NCBI GenBank assembly: GCA_015039315.1
Contig: WIDE01000051.1
Coordinates: forward strand, 1 to 64,000
Source of the DNA: Clavulina sp. PMI_390
Taxonomy: Eukaryota; Basidiomycota; Agaricomycetes; Cantharellales; Hydnaceae
Direction of reading: 5' to 3'
Length of the DNA stretch: 64,000 nt
The notes beneath the pieces were generated by a model. The model worked only from the letters and a program-made list of their open reading frames with translations. It made no database searches and was not told where the DNA came from. Positions 46,906 to 58,524 of the stretch are shown here, piece by piece (position 1 is the first letter of the stretch; each line of letters begins with the position of its first letter). A program made the translations under genes and the position numbers.

Positions 46906-48111
46906 GGTCTTGGCACCATATGTTGATATGGAATAAATGAGCAGCGTGCATATGGCTCCCTCCTTGGCAGATTATATTAACCCTGGCCATACGTATCTGG
47001 GCCGCATCATCTCAGTTTCCCGCCGAATCATATGAGCCGATCGAAGCGTGAGCAACCGTACTCTCCTTGGAGCCAAAAGGCTGGCTCCAGAATAGATACG
47101 CCTCGAATGGGTCCCGGTGCGTAGCATGCTAATTAGCCTTTCCATGTAGATCGACATCAGCGTCATCGTGTGAGAACTAGCGCGTGATTTACGAGGAGCC
47201 AATGCGTCAGATGAGATCCTCGACATGGTATGAAGGCGCATCACTTGAACACTGGTCGAGGGCGCGCACTCCACGTCCACGCGAGCCCCATAGCGCCAGG
47301 GCGCAGCTTTTTCTGGCTTACGCTCTCAACCTAAAGGCGGCCTTGACTTTCCGATTTACCAAGTAAGAGGGTACATCGCTGCTCTTATTGCTGCCTCAGC
47401 TACAGGCGACTATAGAAGAACAGTGATCGATTGAAGAGAATGGCATGTATATGGAAGCTGCACTGTAGCGCCCAGAAGAAGAACAAGATAAGGGTAACCC
47501 TGAATAAAACACATGATTAACTACCCTGTTGAGTGTATATCGGGATTTTATGGACAAAAAGCTTGTTAAGCTGTCAGGAGCGATGGTCACAACGTGAATG
47601 AGGTCGCGGGAGCAGTAAGTCCCTTGAACAAACAAGGTTGGAGGTGCCATGTGGAGGGAGGGAAGAACAACAAAGTGTTGCATCAGGGATCTAAGCAGTC
47701 ACGGAAGGAGATGGGAAGCGGTGAAGATGAAGATTTCCCAAACTTTAGCGCTCGAAAGGGTAGGCGGGGTCGGAGTAGGCTACATACCAGTAGTAGTGAG
47801 GTTCCGGGATGGTTTGACCGACAGAAGCCAGAGAGAGAATTGAGAACGGGACCAGAGAAAGCAATTTGGGTGTAGCAGAGGGAAGGATATGGGGAAAAAA
47901 ATTGGGCATAGGAGGAGCTTTAACGTTCAGACATGCAGGGGTGGTATGGCAGGTGGTGGGAATACACGACCAGGAGCGCAGTTTAACGTGGGTCGTTATT
48001 GCGCTGTTGGCGTAGTGAACAAAAGCGAGGTAAAAGGGAAAGTTATAAGGATAGAGTTCGATGGTGAATCGACTCGGAACTGTCCACTTAGGATCGAAGT
48101 GAATCGTAAGA
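46906..48111. other. gene-poor intergenic stretch
   Basis: About 1.2 kb between two minus-strand genes. It includes the upstream region of the membrane-protein gene and the 3' region of the C2H2 gene. The open frames on both strands (for example 47889-48323 plus and 47745-48152 minus) lack splice-supported continuations. A purine-rich plus strand (47600-47800) is notable. No RNA gene recognised. Confidence 0.4.
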
Positions 48112-49471
48112 TCAATGCGATCGTGCGGTGCTATTGTCGGGAGGGCGGTCATAATACGAGGATGAAGGGTGTGAGGACGGCATCATGTTGTGAGGTTGAG
48201 CCGCCGACTGGGCGGATTGAGAGTAAACGGGGGCTAGCGGCATTGTACCGGACGCTTCTGAAGGGTGTGGGAGTGAAGAAGCAAACTGCGGATGAGGGGT
48301 TGATGTCCAGGTCAGTTCATTGAGGCTGGCAAGCTGGAATGGGTGAGAAACGATGGAAAATCGCATACCATGTCAGAAGTGGAATGAGGCTGAGACAATT
48401 GCCCTCTACGGGAGGGGCCTTGTCCTTGTAAAGCTTCATATCGTGTCTGCAGCTTAGCATAGTCCGAAGCGAGAGAGGTCTGGAAAGGATCGAGGCCGCC
48501 AGGTCGTGCGTCGGGACCGAGACCGGCGGCAGACGTGATCGACCAATCTACACGATCTGGGGCGGCCATCATGGATGACGGGATGCCGGCCGAGTTCGGG
48601 GTGGGCATAGAGAGCGAGCCGGTGTGAAGGTGAGATGTGGCCGAATTTGCCAGACTTGGGGTAGTTGAGGGGAATGGCGGAGGTGGAAGGCCAGTCTCCC
48701 TTGCCCGACCAGCGAGCAAGGGAGCCTCGCTGATGTGGATTCGTTGTGAAATTGGCATGGGGAGTATTGGAGGTGACGTATGGTGACGACGCATTCTGGG
48801 CGTCCATTCTGCCAAAGGAACAGGGCCCCAATTAGGATCTGGGGACACACCACGAATCAATTCGTCATCGGAGGCTGGACCTGCAGACGCATGATCGAAT
48901 GAGTTTGTACGAGTCATAGCGTGCACCCAAGATAAATGGGCTTGTGTGGTCGAGGCAAGTTCGTAAGGATTAGTAGAAGGTGGAGGGATTGCTTTACAGG
49001 TTCTCATATGTCTGTATAAATTTGAGGTGCGGGCAAACTGGAGAATAGGTGATGACACCGCAACGGAGAAAGTATTCGTCGTGGATTGATGAGTGAGCTG
49101 AGAAGGCCCATGAGATATCATAGACTCACTCGTTTATCATTGCATTTAGGGCACAGGTGGGCTGACAATAAGAAAGTTCACTTCAGCTATCTTGGTGATG
49201 TGACTAATAAGAACAAGAACTCACGTTTTTCGCCTGTGTGAACGAGGACATGCTGGAGGAACAAATTGATGCATGAGCTAGAGTAAGCCCTAAAGGTTCA
49301 AGATATAAAACACACCTGAGCCAGCAGCGAAGGACGATCGAAGCGCCGCTCACAATGCGGGCACTCGAAAGTCTTTGCGCGAGGTTGGGGTATCGGTTTT
49401 CGGGGAGCACGGCCACTGGAGGGAGGGTACTGGCCGCCCCCGCCATCAGAGTGATCTGAATCGTCTTCCAT
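48112..49471 (-). CDS. C2H2 zinc-finger transcription factor
   Basis: A multi-exon gene starting MEDDSDHSDGGGG at 49471. Two adjacent fingers are rebuilt across four exons. Finger 1 is FECPHCERRFDRPSLLAQ then HVLVHTGEK, with spacing C-x2-C-x12-H-x3-H. Finger 2 is HLCPKCNDKRFARTSNLYRH then MRTC, with C-x2-C-x12-H-x3-C, so it is a C2HC variant. HTGEK is the standard linker. The remaining ~270 residues are disordered and Ser/Pro/Thr/His-rich (TPRMRRHHTSPPILPMPISQ), and the last exon (from about 48266) ends YYDRPPDNSTARSH at stop 48112. Two fingers plus a long disordered tail is a common plan for fungal regulators with short GC-rich sites; the targets are unknown. The splice before the last exon uses GTATGC and a CCGCAG acceptor. 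Confidence 0.78.
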
Positions 49472-50580
49472 AACGTGTATTCGGAGACTATCAGTGAAAG
49501 TGGGGGGAATCGGAATCTGCTCGGACCGAAGCTTATAACATGGACGCTTTCAAGTGCAAAGTGACGATGGCTGTGACGCGCAGTGAAGTACGCGAATGAT
49601 TAGTAAGCAGATCTGATGCGCGCATCACAGGCAGCGTTGGAGTCTAAGGTACCCACCGTTTCAATCAACACAAGCGTCGACTGAGAAAGGCTTGGACCGA
49701 ACATTGTTCGCCTTCAACATGGGTCGACACACAGAACCCACCCCAGTAGGCTACCAATCGGGCCGATCTTCAAACTGGCTGATGAGTGGAGAGGGGGTTT
49801 GTCTATACGAAAAATCCAATCCGAAGCCAATTAGCCGGTGAGCATCTTTTGAATTGTGCCTGATGTTCCGTATGCATGACACTATACATCCGACATAATT
49901 TTTGTGTTCTTTCTTGGCTTCTTAGCTAGAGTGATCAGTTGAGAGAAGTATTGACAAGTGGCTTCAACCCGAGTTCCTGGAGCATTGTAGCGTGAAACGC
50001 TCAGCTCTCGCCAAATTGTCCAACTCCGATCCCAGTAGTGTGTGGCGTTAGATCGTGGTATTGCGGTTATGCTACTTGGCCTGAGACAACCAGGCTGTTC
50101 GTGACACCATTCGATCCTTAATCGGCCCCCCACGGCCTCTGAATCTCCTGACTGAAATGATGAAAACTAATTAACCTCTCCAGGAACCATTGCAGGACTC
50201 TCATCATAATTATCGCTGTCTCCCAGCAGTTCTCTTCAGAGAGTAGTGCTGAGAGCATTTGCTGCCTTGTAACCGATAAGATCCGGGCAGCGGGCTCGTC
50301 GTTTGTCCATATGTTATTGATTTGATTAGCATGTTCTGATAATTCGCTCTTGGCGAAGCGAGACAGGAACCAGGTCAAGGAAGAAAGTAACACGAGATGT
50401 CGAAGTGGATCATTTTACTAGACAAAGGCGTTTCACACCTAGCCCCATTCCCATCCGGTGCAGGGTGCGTGTATAGTGTACCCCCTGCAAATGTAGGACG
50501 GGTATCGTGGGAACCGTTAGCCTCAGGACCCAACAGCGCATAACAAAGCATCCTGAACGAACGTCCCTCAAAAATACTAG
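49472..50580. other. divergent intergenic region between the C2H2 gene and CCT1
   Basis: About 1.1 kb upstream of both genes. The C2H2 side (49472-49870) is non-coding by inspection. The middle holds a possible gene relic on the minus strand (listed separately). I see no TATA box of good quality close to either ATG. Confidence 0.45.
49882..50420 (-). pseudogene. possible truncated gene or relic
   Basis: Two adjacent minus-strand frames look protein-like in composition. The first (about 50118-50420) reads NDPLRHLVLLSSLTWFLSRF and NNIWTNDEPAARILSVTRQQ. The second (49882-50133) reads HYWDRSWTIWRELSVSRYNA and ends KKPRKNTKIMSDV. The first frame begins directly after a CTAG that could be a splice acceptor, but I find no exon upstream with a start codon before CCT1 begins. 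The two frames overlap by a few bases and would need an intron or a frameshift to join. I recognise no family. It could be the 3' remnant of a gene, or chance. Confidence 0.28.
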
Positions 50581-53376
50581 ATGTCCATATTCCAAAGAGA
50601 TCCTCGCGCTGGGGTCTTCCTCGGTGGAGAGCGCGTGTCTGGTCAGGACATTCGCGACCAAAATGGTGCTTATCTTCTCCTTCAACCTTTTCACGGCTCG
50701 AGAATGTTCTATTGCTCGATCGCGAGTCGCAATCAATATTCGTCGGTACTCTAGTTTGACGATGTCTCTTCTTTGCCTTTCGAAACGTTAGTCATTGCGG
50801 CGCAATCGATCGCAAATATCGTGAAGAGCTCATTAGGCCCACTTGGCCTTGACAAAATGCTTGTGGATAACATCGGAGTGAGTCCTCTCTCGAATACCAC
50901 CATGATGTTTTCTATTTTTCTTGCTAAACGCACCTATAAATATATCTATACAGGAAGTCACCATATCGAACGACGGAGCGACTATTCTGGGTTTGCTAGA
51001 AGTCGAACATCCGGCTGGCCGCATTTTCGTCGATCTCGCTCAAAAACAAGACAAGGAAGTCGGAGATGGGACGACATCTGTGGTCATTATCGCAGCGGAG
51101 CTGTTACGAAGAGCAAACGAACTTGTCAAGGCTAAGATTCACCCCACCACGATTATCACTGGTTACCGATTGGCGTGTCGTGAAGCGTGCAAGTTCATGG
51201 TCGACCAACTGAGCACCAAGGTCGATTCGCTAGGGAGGGATGCCCTCATCAACGTTGCAAAAACCTCAATGTCTAGCAAGATCATCGGCAGGTGTGTGAT
51301 TGCACTCCTTCTGAAAATTGCGAAAATCATGCTGACGAACCCAAATTGCGATCTAGTGACGACGATTTATTCGCACCTCTAGCTGTTGATGCTATGCTCG
51401 CGGTGAAGACGATCAACCCGCGTGGCGACATCAAATACCCCGTGAAAGCCGTGAACATCCTCAAGGCGCACGGGAAGAGCGCTCGTGAGTCCATGTATGT
51501 CGCCGGTTACGCCCTCAACTGCACTGTTGCGAGTCAAGGTGGGGCTTCTCTATCCTCAATTTCTCGGGATATCCACTTCCTGATACGACACCCTTATATG
51601 TAGCAATGAAAACGCGGATAACAAACGCAAAAATCGCATGTCTTGACATGAACCTCCAAAAGCACCGGATGAATCTTGGTGTCAACATTGTTGTCGATGA
51701 TCCCGATCAATTGGAAGAGATTAGGAAACGGTGAGCTTCTCAACTCCGCTCAATATATCTATCGCGGTTGACTGACGCGCGTTTGTTACAACCAGGGAAT
51801 CTGGTATCGTCATTGAGCGTATCCGCAAGATCCTTGCTGCTGGAGCGAACGTGGTTCTTACCGCACAGGGCATCGATGACCTCTGCCTGAAGGAGTTTGT
51901 CGAAGCTGGTGCCATGGCCGTTCGTCGGTGTAAGAAAGATGATCTGCGGCGAATTGCCAAAGCCACCGGGGCGACCCTCGTCTCATCACTAGCAAATTTG
52001 GACGGTGAAGAGACTTTTGAGGCCTCCTCGCTTGGAATAGCAGAGGAGGTAGCCCAGGTTCGCATCTCCGACGATGAGTTGCTCCTTGTGAAAGGCACGA
52101 AGATCGTCAATTCTTCGTCGATCATTCTACGTGGGGCAAATGATTACATGCTGGACGAGATGGAGCGGTCATTGCACGATTCTCTGTCGATCATTAAGCG
52201 AACTTTGGAGAGTGGAACGGTTGTACCCGGTGGAGGTGCGGTTGAGGTTGCTTTGAGCATCTACCTGGAAAACTTTGCCACGACGTTGGTGCGTTACTCC
52301 CTCATCTTCTTTTTTGGTGGTCTGGAGCAGTCCTTTTCGTTGCGTCCCATCACTTGCATCAAGTTGTGCGGCTTTGCCTTATCGCATCCGCTGGCATGCC
52401 TGTGATCGCGCATTTCAATGAATTGGGGAAGGCTTTCTGTGCATGTATCTCAGAACGGAAATGCATCCACTGAGAGCTCTTCTTCCCGAAGCCTATAACA
52501 ATGCGTCGCCCTCGCCGCATTGTTGGCTTTGTGAAGGGGCGGGACCCTTGGCACATGCTTTTCCCACCCTCTGGGGTCCCTGTGACCTTGCTTGCCATTT
52601 TTGACGATTGTGCATCGCACTCGCTATTCATGGTCGCTCATTCTGCCAATCTTGCTTCATCCATGTCTATTTGTTTTCTCTGACTTGGTTCTGAACTCAC
52701 CAAACATGTTTCCAGGGCTCACGGGAACAACTTGCCATCGGAGAGTTCGCCAATGCCCTTTTGGTGATTCCCAAGATCCTGGCCGTAAACGCCGCCAAGG
52801 ACGCAACGACACTGGTTGCCAAAATGCGGCACTTCCACAACGCGGCGCAGAATGCGCCTAGTGGGGACCCGAAGAAGGCGCTCATGCACTATGGTCTGGA
52901 CCTCTTGAACGGCGAGGTACGGGACAACGTCAAGGCGGGGATTCTGGAGCCCACTATGAGCAAAGTAAAGAGCCTGAAGAGCGCGTACGAAGCGGCAGTA
53001 TCCTTGCTACGTATTGACGATGCGATCCAGACAGCCCCAGGTGAGCGATGCTTGATCCCTTTCTCCGCTGTTTTTTCTCTCCTCCCCTCTTTCTTGATCA
53101 TTCCGTCCTGTTCTGTTTTCTTTTGGCTTTTGTTCTTCTACTCGGGGTTTTTGATTCTCCTGACAGCCCATGAGTGGTGATGGGAAACCTTTTTGGGGAG
53201 GCTCTGCTCTGCTTCACGTTCCGGCGAACAGCCAAGTGGGCACAGCTCAGCCTATATACCCTCTGCCCTTTGGGTTTTTTCATCTGTGGCTATGAAGACC
53301 AGTTTATTGATCGATTCACATATTCTATTTCCGTTATCTAGAGCAACAGCAGGAAGCGGATCCGCATGATCACTAG
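50581..53376 (+). CDS. CCT1: T-complex protein 1 subunit alpha (CCT1)
   Basis: A subunit of the cytosolic CCT/TRiC chaperonin that folds actin, tubulin and other proteins. Exon 1 (50581-50665) gives MSIFQRDPRAGVFLGGERVS and GQDIRDQN; exon 2 (50792-50877) continues IAAQSIANIVKSSLGPLGLD. Exon 3 starts at 50954 (EVTISNDGATILGLLEVEHP). The ATPase motif QDKEVGDGTTSVVIIAAELL is intact, and the late GGGAVE and ATGATLVSS motifs are present. GSREQLAIGEFANALLVIPK and the end IDDAIQTAPEQQQEADPHDH (TAG 53374-53376) fit the alpha subunit. Exon 1 was found from family expectation in a frame too short for automatic calling; joining it restores the continuous N-terminus. One intron, 52289-52715, is 427 nt, far longer than its neighbours. 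Confidence 0.93.
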
Positions 53377-54440
53377 GGAGGGGAGAGACGAGTCAAGGGG
53401 GATGGGATGAGTCGTCGGCTTTGCGCGCCGACGGAACGCAACTCACTCCACTCCGTCTGAGTGCGAGTCAAAAGTGTATTGGATATGCGTGGTGGTGGTA
53501 CCTGCACGGCTGATAGGCTATGAGTGGGTGGGCGGGTGTTCCGTTCCCCAGAGTGGTGGGATGCTCCCTTATCGCACCCACAAAACCGTCCGGCATTCAT
53601 ATGCATTCGCTCTGTATTCAGTCTGTTCTCCCCTTCTTTTTTTGAGCGATATTACCATTCAAACGGGATGAAGATGCGGGTGATGAAGGGCTTCGATGCA
53701 TGCAGAGTGGCCGTTCAAGTGATGAAAGCGGACGGGCAGGAGGAGCAAGAGGGGCGTCCAATTCCGGTCGCGTGAGGCTGAGTGCGACGATTGCGCGCAG
53801 ATATCGCGATACTCCCCAATAGGCCGGACGCAATGCGATGGTGTTGACCGCGCGGGTGATGTCGTCGACAGCATTGAGCGGAACGACGAGTTTTGCGCCT
53901 TATCGTGCAAAGCGTTCGGTGGAATTGCACCACTTGTTTTTTTTTTCCTGGGATCAATGTGCTGATGGATCGTTTCGGCCGGTTTGACAGGGAAATGAGT
54001 GACTCGACTGAGTTGGTGTCTCTGATTTATTTAGTCAGTCACGCTCCCCCTCGACGCCCGCTCTTTTCCCTCCCACCACCAACTCCCAACAGCTCATCCT
54101 CCTCATGGGCTGCTAATTGCTTTCCTCGCGCAAACCCTCCCGTCTATAGTACATAGATAGGGTCCCCCCACTGAATATGCTCAAGTCGGTCTACAACACC
54201 AGACACCTCCTCCGACTCTACGAACTCCTCCTGCAGACTCCAATACACAGCTAGACGACCACTTCCTAACTCAGCCTGTGAGTACATCTGCTTTTATCTT
54301 TGTGCCTAGCAGTGCCTCTCGTGGCTTTTCTGGGGTGCAAAATGGGCAGAGCCACTCGGAAAAAGCTGTGAACTGACTCGGTCATGCTTCTTCTCTATCT
54401 TTATGGCCTAGTCTCTGTCCCCCCTACTTCCTTGCCCATC
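53377..54440. other. intergenic region with a likely 5'-leader intron
   Basis: About 1.06 kb between CCT1 and the acidic gene. A 14-base T run lies near 53938-53950. A good donor (GTGAGT at 54278) and acceptor (CCTAG ending 54412) define a probable 135-nt intron in the leader of the next gene; that intron would remove the upstream Met at 54384. No gene recognised. Confidence 0.45.
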
Positions 54441-56067
54441 ATGAGGTCCAATCGACATAACCTGCTCATGCAACCCACTACCACCGTATCTCTGTCCCCA
54501 ATGCTCACCACCAGCCAAACTATGGAACAAGTAGACGCCGAGCTCATCTCGCAACTGTCTCGCAGGAAACTGCGAGGCTCGACCCACGACGAGCAGCGTC
54601 GAGACAGGAATAACCTCCGCCGTCTCGTTCTTATTCAGAACTCTCTAGTGAGCATCACCCCTTGCCCCTCACCGTCTCGCTCCACCCCTGGCCCCGAAGA
54701 CGACAGCCACTTTGGCGGTCGGGTGAATCCCCCCTCCATCCCTCCTCACCACCCCCACCCAGAGGGAGAGCTCATTTACGACGACGATGGCTTCGGGTAC
54801 ATCTTCCCCGACATGTCGCTCTATGAGGACGGAGCCGATTCGGACGAGGATGATGATTTGACCGCCGAGGCGGACTGGTATGATGCAGTCCTCTCTGACC
54901 TCGCAGACGACGACGAGGACTACGCATACGACGCCCATGATGCCCCGGTGGCACCGTCGTACGACCGCCTTTCGTCCCCGCACCACCCCCGTTCACATAA
55001 CACAGGTGCCACCACCACCACAGTAGACTCCACCACGCCGCCGTCGTCACTTCCAGTCCAGCTATTTCACACGCCCGCGTACTTTGGTCCCCGCGTACCC
55101 CTTCCCCGTCCCACTTCTCTCGAAAGTGATGAAATAGAAGAATTGTCTCCCCCAGAGCTCTCCCCGCCCAGCCTAGATTTACATATTGACGAGTTGGCCG
55201 CTGCCCTTCCCTACTTTGACCAAGATGACCGGTCATCGGTTTACTCGGACGAATCGTCTGAGCCTTCAACCCCTTCATCTCCCTGTGTTCTCCGCCGCCT
55301 TCCATTTTACCCCCAATCATCACCGCAACCCTACCCGTCAACGTCATCGTCGTCGTCATCACCTTCATCATCATTCCAACCTCCGAAGCCACCGCGAGAA
55401 CCCAAAGTGGCGCAGTCCTCTTCCATTGGGTCAGGGCTGGGTGATGATAGCGCCAATCGAGCTACCAGGGGCTTCGGCGGAGGCGATAGCTCAGATGAAG
55501 ACTTGCTCAGCGACCCTCACGTAGAGACGGTTGTTGCAGGGTTCAACCATTATCCTTTCCTGAAACATGCCCATCACCACCCGCCGCCTCATCAACAGCG
55601 AGTGTCACCGGATTACTTCTCCTGTCACTACGCGGGTCGACGGTCGGAACAGTTCTGGTAAAGGAAGTGATTACCTCAACCCATGATCCCTTCGTTGTTC
55701 CACCCTCGTGACATCTGTCAGGGTCGCCTCGCTGATGTCGCCTGCCTTTTTGGAGATTGGCGTCGACAACCCGTATCAACCTATCATGCATGCCAGCGTG
55801 CCTTACGGCATCCGGCCCAGCGCGTCACGACATGCTCTGGGGTGGATTCAGTCCCGATTTGGCGAACCCGTGTCGTTCCCGTCGGAGTGTCGGCGCGCAT
55901 ACATCCACCAACTCTTCCGCATGATGCACCCCTTATCGCACCCGCTCTGTCGTAGCTCCCTCAATTCCTGCTCACACCCCTCATCTCTCCCCAAACTTCG
56001 CCTCTCATCACCCCTATCCCTCTCCCTCGCTTTCGGCTCATACTGCTCCGCTCTGATTCGCTTCTGA
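54441..56067 (+). CDS. acidic Ser/Pro-rich protein of unknown function
   Basis: Two coding exons (54441-55657 and 55722-56067) join through a GTAAAG donor and a TGTCAG acceptor to 520 residues. I chose MRSNRHNLLMQ at 54441 because the in-frame Met at 54384 lies inside a probable leader intron. The N-terminus has a predicted helix (DAELISQLSRRKLRG, then RRDRNNLRRLVLIQNSLV). The middle is acidic (YEDGADSDEDDDLTAEADWY, LADDDEDYAYDAHD) and then Ser/Pro-rich, with a serine run near 55340. The part encoded by exon 2 looks structured: YGIRPSASRHALGWIQSRFG, then ECRRAYIHQLFRMMHPLSHP. I recognise no family. The long leader, the leader intron and the wide gene-free flanks resemble the architecture of fungal regulatory genes; that is inference. 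Confidence 0.6.
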
Positions 56068-58524
56068 AATCCTTTGCTTGCTCAAATTTCTCCTCTATTT
56101 CTTTCGGTCTCCCTTCGTCTTTTGTACATCCGCCCGAGTTTGCTTGGTTTCTGTCCTATTCTTGCCTCTTTCCCTGACCCCCTTGCTCCGCAAAAAAAGG
56201 AAAAATCCGGTGCCGATTGCGCCGTGATTTGCTTCGCTACCAACCTCAATCCCATGACCAACTCCTCCCCATTCGTCTTGTCCCTGCTCAGATCTTTGTC
56301 TGCATCTTGCCTGCTTTTTCCCTTTTGACCCCCTTTTGTGATTTTGGGCCGACACCGTCGGTGGTTCGTTTTGTTCTATACTGTCTTTGGATCTACACTA
56401 CTCTCTATATGGCCACTCAGGGCCTTGATATTTATTTGACTTGCACTGTCTTTTTCTGTCTGCTTCTGACGCTTGTCTCTATCATAATGCACTGCCTGAC
56501 CTTGGACCTCGCCCCATGATCACAATTTACACGTTTTTCATTCGCATTCCACGGGTAGAGCCACTGTTCGGTATATAAGTGAATCTCTTTCCCAACAAAG
56601 GTTCCATTGGAATCTCTTGCGTCTGATCGTCAAGTGCATGTGGACACGCAGTTCTGCGTAGCGTCTATTACAGGAGTATCGGACAGCCCTCGATAAAGAA
56701 ACGAGGTTTTTTTCTGGGTGTTTGTCGGACATCAGGTCTCCCCTGCCCGCTCAGCTGATTGATCTGGAAGGATGGGCATCGCATTCACACTCATAACCCC
56801 CGATCCCGCCGAACGTGGTCCACTAGGCCAATTGGCCTTCCATCCGCGTCCGGAGTTGGGCTGCCCGTATTACGATATACACGTTTAGGAGAATTACACG
56901 ATGGTGTGTCATCCCATTTATCGCGCTCACTCTCTTTCTCGCTGCTGGATTTCCGGAATCCAAAGCCAATGAATCAATCGGCGCCGTTTTTCGCTTCCGC
57001 TAAGGGGCCTTCTTCGGACTTTCCGGACAGGGTTGGCGCTGGAGTTGTGGCTCAATACAGTACGAAGAAAAAAAAGTTTTAGGCGGGCTGTGCTCTGTCA
57101 GCTTTGCTGATTGACCCGATTCCGTTTACGAGGGAACGGCAAAAGCGGGGGTTTTGCGTAATGCGGATGGCGTATCTCTCTCGCGCTCTCGTCTCGTCTG
57201 ACAGAAAGACCGCCTGCGCGCGGTCGATCACATTCAACTTACTCACGGGGATTGCATGCCTGGCGAGCTAAGCAGACCGTTCGTCTTGCTCATGCACGCA
57301 TAAGCCTAGGCCGTTTGACAACGGCGGTTGGGGGACGATCGGCCGCGTGGATAGATTGGGGGACCTTCTCAGGCTTCTCTGAGTCACGGGCCTTATCAGT
57401 TATCTCTCTCTCCCATGCATTGCATGACATCGAGGGGGTGGCTATGTGATAGCTCTAAGGCTTTCCGTTTTTAGGAATTCCATAGAATAAACGGAACACA
57501 AAAAGCCCAGTCGAAAGAAACTCCTGGGCCGCGATATGATATCACGAATGAATCCCGCGCAATTGGGACTCGGCTCAAATTGTGCGTGTGTGGTGATCCC
57601 GCGTCCAAGAGAAAGCTTGCTCTCCAGACTTTTCCGCTGGGGTTATCAGACTCCCAAGCTGCAGAAATATTGTATGCAATATTCATCCTTGAGCACGGTA
57701 GGATGAGCTACCCACCCTGGGAAGAGCAGCGTGAGTGTGCTGAGCCTTTTTTTCTTTCCCATCTATTGAGCGGTTAGTGCAGGGTACATTCGGAGTCGTA
57801 GAACCAAGCAGGCGGCGAGTCTTTCCGAAGGCGGAGGCTTTGGATCTGTGGCCGTTTGAAATTCAAATAGGTGTGTGTCTGTTGCTCAAGAAGTGGGAAG
57901 CAAAACGGCGGGAACCGCGTCATGCATGCGCAATAGAGATCACCCGTGTAGTCCCAGACCAAGTCTCAAACCCGAACAAGCAATATAGCATGATGAGACC
58001 TTGTGTGCAGCGATAATCCTAGAGTGAGAAGATGAGAAGACTCCCAACCGGAGATCCCAGGTTGCCGCCGGACGGATGCTGCCAACTAGCCGCAATGAAC
58101 AAACACGGCAGCACTACTATAGGCCGTCACATGGCGTGGAGCAGTAGTAGCACTGTGGTTCTGAAAGAGAGTCAGGGCGCTGACAGCTGACGTCCCGAGA
58201 CCGACAAAACGGCTTAATTTGCCGACGACAGACCTTGTAGCCGACGTCCTCTCTCGGCGTTCATATACCACATGGACTCAGCCTTAAGGAACCTAAGATG
58301 CCGCCACTAATGATGATATCCTCGAGGTTACTCATTTTCTTCGTGGAGATCACCCGAAGCTTAAAAGTCCCATCTGCCCATATGCATCGCAAGGCAGTAT
58401 CAGCAGCTCGGCGTTCAGCCACTCATGACCAACGACCAAAAAGCTGCATTATTGTGATATTGAGATCTGGTTTGCAGGGATGCTTTTTCCACAATAAAAG
58501 ATCGCAAACCGGTCATAGGGTGGT
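56068..58524. other. 2.4-kb stretch with no supported gene
   Basis: The longest gene-free stretch in the window, between the acidic gene (+) and the SRR1-like gene (-), which are convergent. The first 450 bases are pyrimidine-rich on the plus strand (56040-56500), as expected of a long 3' UTR. A TATATAAG word at 56572-56579 has no gene after it. The open frames are all short and of mixed composition. A long non-coding transcript is possible but nothing proves one. Confidence 0.45.

Noticed and set aside
47889..48323. A 144-codon plus-strand frame rich in Arg and Gly
   Set aside because: It overlaps the last exon of the C2H2 gene on the other strand, and has no splice-supported partner.
50410..50736. 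A 108-codon minus-strand open frame upstream of the supposed CCT1 start
   Set aside because: It is antisense to the true first exon and first intron of CCT1 (50581-50791), which the family sequence requires.
54669..55392. Long minus-strand frames opposite the acidic gene
   Set aside because: They are Val/Arg-rich complements of the Asp/Glu and Ser/Pro codons of the plus-strand gene, which has the better splice and composition support.
56095..56355. A Lys/Arg/Gly-rich minus-strand frame
   Set aside because: It is the complement of pyrimidine-rich 3' UTR-like sequence.
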